A stretch of 23,870 nucleotides of DNA, from positions 1 through 23,870 of the forward strand of contig JBGPKX010000033.1 in the NCBI GenBank assembly GCA_041486185.1. The letters are read 5' to 3'. The notes beneath the pieces are model-generated. The model was not told the DNA's origin and ran no database searches. It was given only the letters and a program-made list of their open reading frames with translations. Both the position numbers and the translations under genes were made by a program. Shown here one piece after another: positions 21,739 through 23,870 of this stretch (the first letter of the stretch is position 1; every line of letters starts with the position of its first letter). This DNA comes from QHXW01 sp041486185 (GTDB taxonomy: Bacteria; Acidobacteriota; Terriglobia; Bryobacterales; Bryobacteraceae).

Positions 21739-22341
21739 GTGAAACGCTCCTTCGCCGTTACTCTCTTCGCTTCCTTGCTGATCGGTTGCAATATACAGCC
21801 CGGCAACCCGCTCATTGGCGCGGCGCGCTCCGGTGACACCGAAGCCATCGCCACCCTGCTGGCCGGCGGGGCCGACCCCAACCAGCGCTGGGGAGTGAAC
21901 GCCTGGACTCCGTTGATGCACGCCATCCACAAGAATCGGCAGGCGTCGGTGGAAGCGCTCCTCGCGGGCGGCGCGGATGTCAACGCGCGCGGCGGCCGCC
22001 AGGGCATCACCGCGCTCATCATGGCCGCCGGTTACGGCTACACCGGCATCGTTCAGTTGCTGCTCGACAGAGGCGCCGACCCTTTCGCGGAGACCACCGG
22101 CGGCGACAGCGCGTTAGCCGCGGCCGTAAGTGGCGTTCCGGACATCGACAAGTTCACGGTCGGAAAATGTCAGACCTCGACCGTTGCCGCTTTACTCAAG
22201 AAAGCTCCCGGCCTGAAGTTGAAAGACAATTTCTACGGACGCGCGGCACGCCTGGCCGCCCGTGCCGCCGGCTGCGCCGATGTGGTCGCGCTCATTGATC
22301 GAGCCTCTCACGCCGAGCACGCGCCGCATAGCCGCGTGTAA
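21739..22341 (+). CDS. Ankyrin-repeat lipoprotein
   Basis: The product is 200 residues from GTG 21739, selected because GGAGG lies 7 nt upstream. The start MKRSFAVTLFASLLIGC is a lipoprotein signal with the lipobox L-I-G-C17, so the mature protein should be lipid-anchored in the envelope. Ankyrin repeats cover about 24-125: PLIGAARSGDTEAIATLLAG, TPLMHAIHKNRQASVEALL and TALIMAAGYGYTGIVQLL, each ending in a GADP or GADV turn. A less regular helical tail with cysteines (VGKCQTSTV, RAAGCADVV) follows. Ankyrin modules bind proteins; the partner is unknown. It is followed 20 bp later by an ABC exporter gene. Confidence 0.85.
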   Translation: MKRSFAVTLFASLLIGCNIQPGNPLIGAARSGDTEAIATLLAGGADPNQRWGVNAWTPLMHAIHKNRQASVEALLAGGADVNARGGRQGITALIMAAGYGYTGIVQLLLDRGADPFAETTGGDSALAAAVSGVPDIDKFTVGKCQTSTVAALLKKAPGLKLKDNFYGRAARLAARAAGCADVVALIDRASHAEHAPHSRV

Positions 22342-22361
22342 AATGTCAGTACGGCCCCAAC

Positions 22362-23870
22362 TTGTCCTCCGAAAAAGAGAAACTCCCCAAGTCCGAACGC
22401 TTCAGAGCCCTGCTGCCCGACATCTGGGCGCTCGTAAGGCCCCGCCGCAAGCTGATTGCCCTGGGTTTTATCCTGATGGCGATCAACCGCCCAGCCGGCC
22501 TAGTGCTGCCTTATTCCACCAGGTATTTCGTTGACGACATCATCGGCAAGCGGGATATCGGCCTGCTAGTACCGCTCGTGCTGGCGGTGCTGGGCGCGAC
22601 GGCACTTCAGGGCGCGACTTCGTTCGCGTTGACCCAACTGCTCTCCAAAGCTGCGCAACGCCTGATCGCGGAAATGCGCCGGAAAGTGCAGGAGCACATC
22701 GGCCGGCTCCCCGTGGCCTACTACGACGCCAACAAGACAGGCACCATGGTGGCGCGCATCATGAGCGACGTGGAAGGCCTGCGCAACCTGATCGGGACGG
22801 GCCTCGTCGAGTTCGTGGGCGGCGTGTTCACCGCGGTCATCGCCTTGGTCGTCCTGATCCGGATCAGCCCCTTGATGACCGCTCTCTCGTTTGCGTTCTT
22901 GCTGGCGTTCGGTCTGGCTTTGCAAAGAGCTTTCCGCATCATTCGTCCCATTTTCCGCGCGCGGGCCAAAATCAATGCGGAAGTAACCGGGCGGCTCACC
23001 GAATCCCTTGGCGGCGTGCGGGTCATCAAAGGCTATCACGCCGAGGGCAGGGAAGCGCAGGTTTTCGCGGGCGGCGTCCAGCGGCTGCTGGATAACGTGC
23101 TCAAGTCTCTGACCGCGACCTCGGTGATGAGCCTCGGCGCCACCGTCGTCATGGGTGTGGTGGGCGTGATCGTGATGTATGTTGGGGCCCGCGAGAATTT
23201 CGCCGGCACGCTGACCTTGGGCGACCTGATGACCTTCACGGCGTTTCTGGCATTCCTCGTCGCCCCTGTATTCCAGGTGGTGGCCATCGGCACGCAAATC
23301 TCGGAAGCCCTGGCCGGCCTCGAGCGCACGCGCGAAGTGTTTCGCGAGCGCCCCGAGGATGAAGATGCCCGGCGCTCCGTGGCGCTCGGTGTGATTCGCG
23401 GTGAAGTGACTTTCGAACACGTTAGCTTCGCCTACGATCCCGGCAAGCCTGTGCTGAACGACGTCTCGTTCGCATCCCGTCCCGGCACCGTGACGGCGCT
23501 GATCGGGCCCTCGGGCTCGGGCAAGTCCACCATCATCGGTCTCATTTCGGCTTTCTATGTGCCGTCGGAAGGCGTGATCCGTGTGGACGGAGTGGATCTC
23601 TCGACCGTGCGGCTCGATGCCTATCGCACGCAGCTTGGCGTGGTCTTGCAAGACACGTTTCTGTTCGACGGCACCATCCGCGAGAACGTGGCCTTCTCGC
23701 GGCCTAACGCCCCCGAGCAGGAAATTATGGATGCCTGCACCATCGCCCGCGTCGACGAATTCGCCGAGACCTTCGAGAAGAAGTACGACACTATTGTGGG
23801 CGAGCGCGGCGTGAAACTCTCCGGCGGGCAAAAGCAGCGCGTCTCCATCGCCCGCGCTATTCTCGCCGAC
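22362..23870 (+). CDS. ABC exporter, fused permease and ATPase (3' end beyond window)
   Basis: An open frame runs from TTG 22362 to the window edge (503 codons so far) with no stop. Residues about 25-310 form a type 1 ABC-exporter membrane domain with roughly six hydrophobic segments, typical N-terminal coupling segments (RLPVAYYDANKTGTMVARI) and RLTESLGGVRVIKGYHAE. The nucleotide-binding domain (about 345 onward) shows Walker A GPSGSGKST (382-390), Q430 of the Q-loop, FDGTIRENV and the signature LSGGQKQR (486-493). Walker B and the H-loop lie outside. It resembles MsbA-like and multidrug half-transporters that export lipids or drugs as homodimers. The start codon is inferred: no Shine-Dalgarno sequence is present, and TAAAAT (22339-22344) overlapping the previous stop could be a -10 box. 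Confidence 0.92.
   Translation, partial: MSSEKEKLPKSERFRALLPDIWALVRPRRKLIALGFILMAINRPAGLVLPYSTRYFVDDIIGKRDIGLLVPLVLAVLGATALQGATSFALTQLLSKAAQRLIAEMRRKVQEHIGRLPVAYYDANKTGTMVARIMSDVEGLRNLIGTGLVEFVGGVFTAVIALVVLIRISPLMTALSFAFLLAFGLALQRAFRIIRPIFRARAKINAEVTGRLTESLGGVRVIKGYHAEGREAQVFAGGVQRLLDNVLKSLTATSVMSLGATVVMGVVGVIVMYVGARENFAGTLTLGDLMTFTAFLAFLVAPVFQVVAIGTQISEALAGLERTREVFRERPEDEDARRSVALGVIRGEVTFEHVSFAYDPGKPVLNDVSFASRPGTVTALIGPSGSGKSTIIGLISAFYVPSEGVIRVDGVDLSTVRLDAYRTQLGVVLQDTFLFDGTIRENVAFSRPNAPEQEIMDACTIARVDEFAETFEKKYDTIVGERGVKLSGGQKQRVSIARAILAD

Noticed and set aside
22566..23831. 421-codon open frame antisense to the ABC exporter
   Set aside because: The plus strand encodes unambiguous Walker A and signature motifs. 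The antisense product is low-complexity His/Arg/Glu-rich.

Overview
The window is GC-rich bacterial chromosome and most likely comes from an acidobacterium of the Solibacter/Bryobacter group. This rests on an exported protein ending in the Solibacter-type TIGR03437 C-terminal region, a secreted VWA protein of the acidobacterial (TIGR03436-like) type, a short dispersed palindromic repeat, and a housekeeping set with frequent GTG/TTG starts. The taxonomy is inferred from gene families, not from a marker-gene tree.

Layout. 1-1420 (minus): the str operon rpsL-rpsG-fusA, with only the first 13 codons of fusA, a strong candidate promoter and a leader of about 290 nt; upstream lies a small candidate membrane-peptide gene. 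1601-5218 (plus): secreted VWA protein, stand-alone response regulator, exported NagZ-type GH3 enzyme. 5269-6111 (minus): DUF4239 membrane protein. 6112-6432: a MITE-like element of about 120 bp. 6433-11273 (plus): UPF0173 hydrolase, PEGA protein, lipA, Hsp20 chaperone, succinate-semialdehyde-type aldehyde dehydrogenase. 11288-11983 (minus): exported protein of unknown function. 12166-16512 (plus): LPPGL-motif exported protein, then a tight VOC / MFS transporter / TPR / polytopic membrane protein operon. 16490-18073 (minus): TIGR03437 protein, divergent from sixA (plus). 18758-20913 (minus): an imidazolonepropionase-like protein overlapping glutamate formimidoyltransferase (ftcD). 20934 to the end (plus): RluB-type pseudouridine synthase, ankyrin lipoprotein, and an ABC exporter cut by the window edge.

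How the genes work together. Most are independent housekeeping or envelope units. The clearest functional pairings are the ribosomal operon, the ATGA/TGATG-coupled VOC-MFS-TPR-membrane cluster, and the HutI-like/ftcD pair, which points to histidine (formiminoglutamate) catabolism. In that pair the HutI-like member has lost nearly all metal- and substrate-binding residues while keeping an intact frame and the family fold pattern. Many genes without a Shine-Dalgarno sequence have a TANNAT-like box 7-11 nt before the start codon, and two divergent gene pairs are separated by only 20 and 27 bp; both suggest widespread leaderless transcription.

I see no phage, CRISPR, tRNA, rRNA, defence cassette or biosynthetic gene cluster. 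The best candidates for something undescribed are the HutI-like pseudoenzyme, the small membrane ORF upstream of the str operon, the leaderless divergent promoters, the repeat family, and the unknown N-terminal domain of the TIGR03437 protein.
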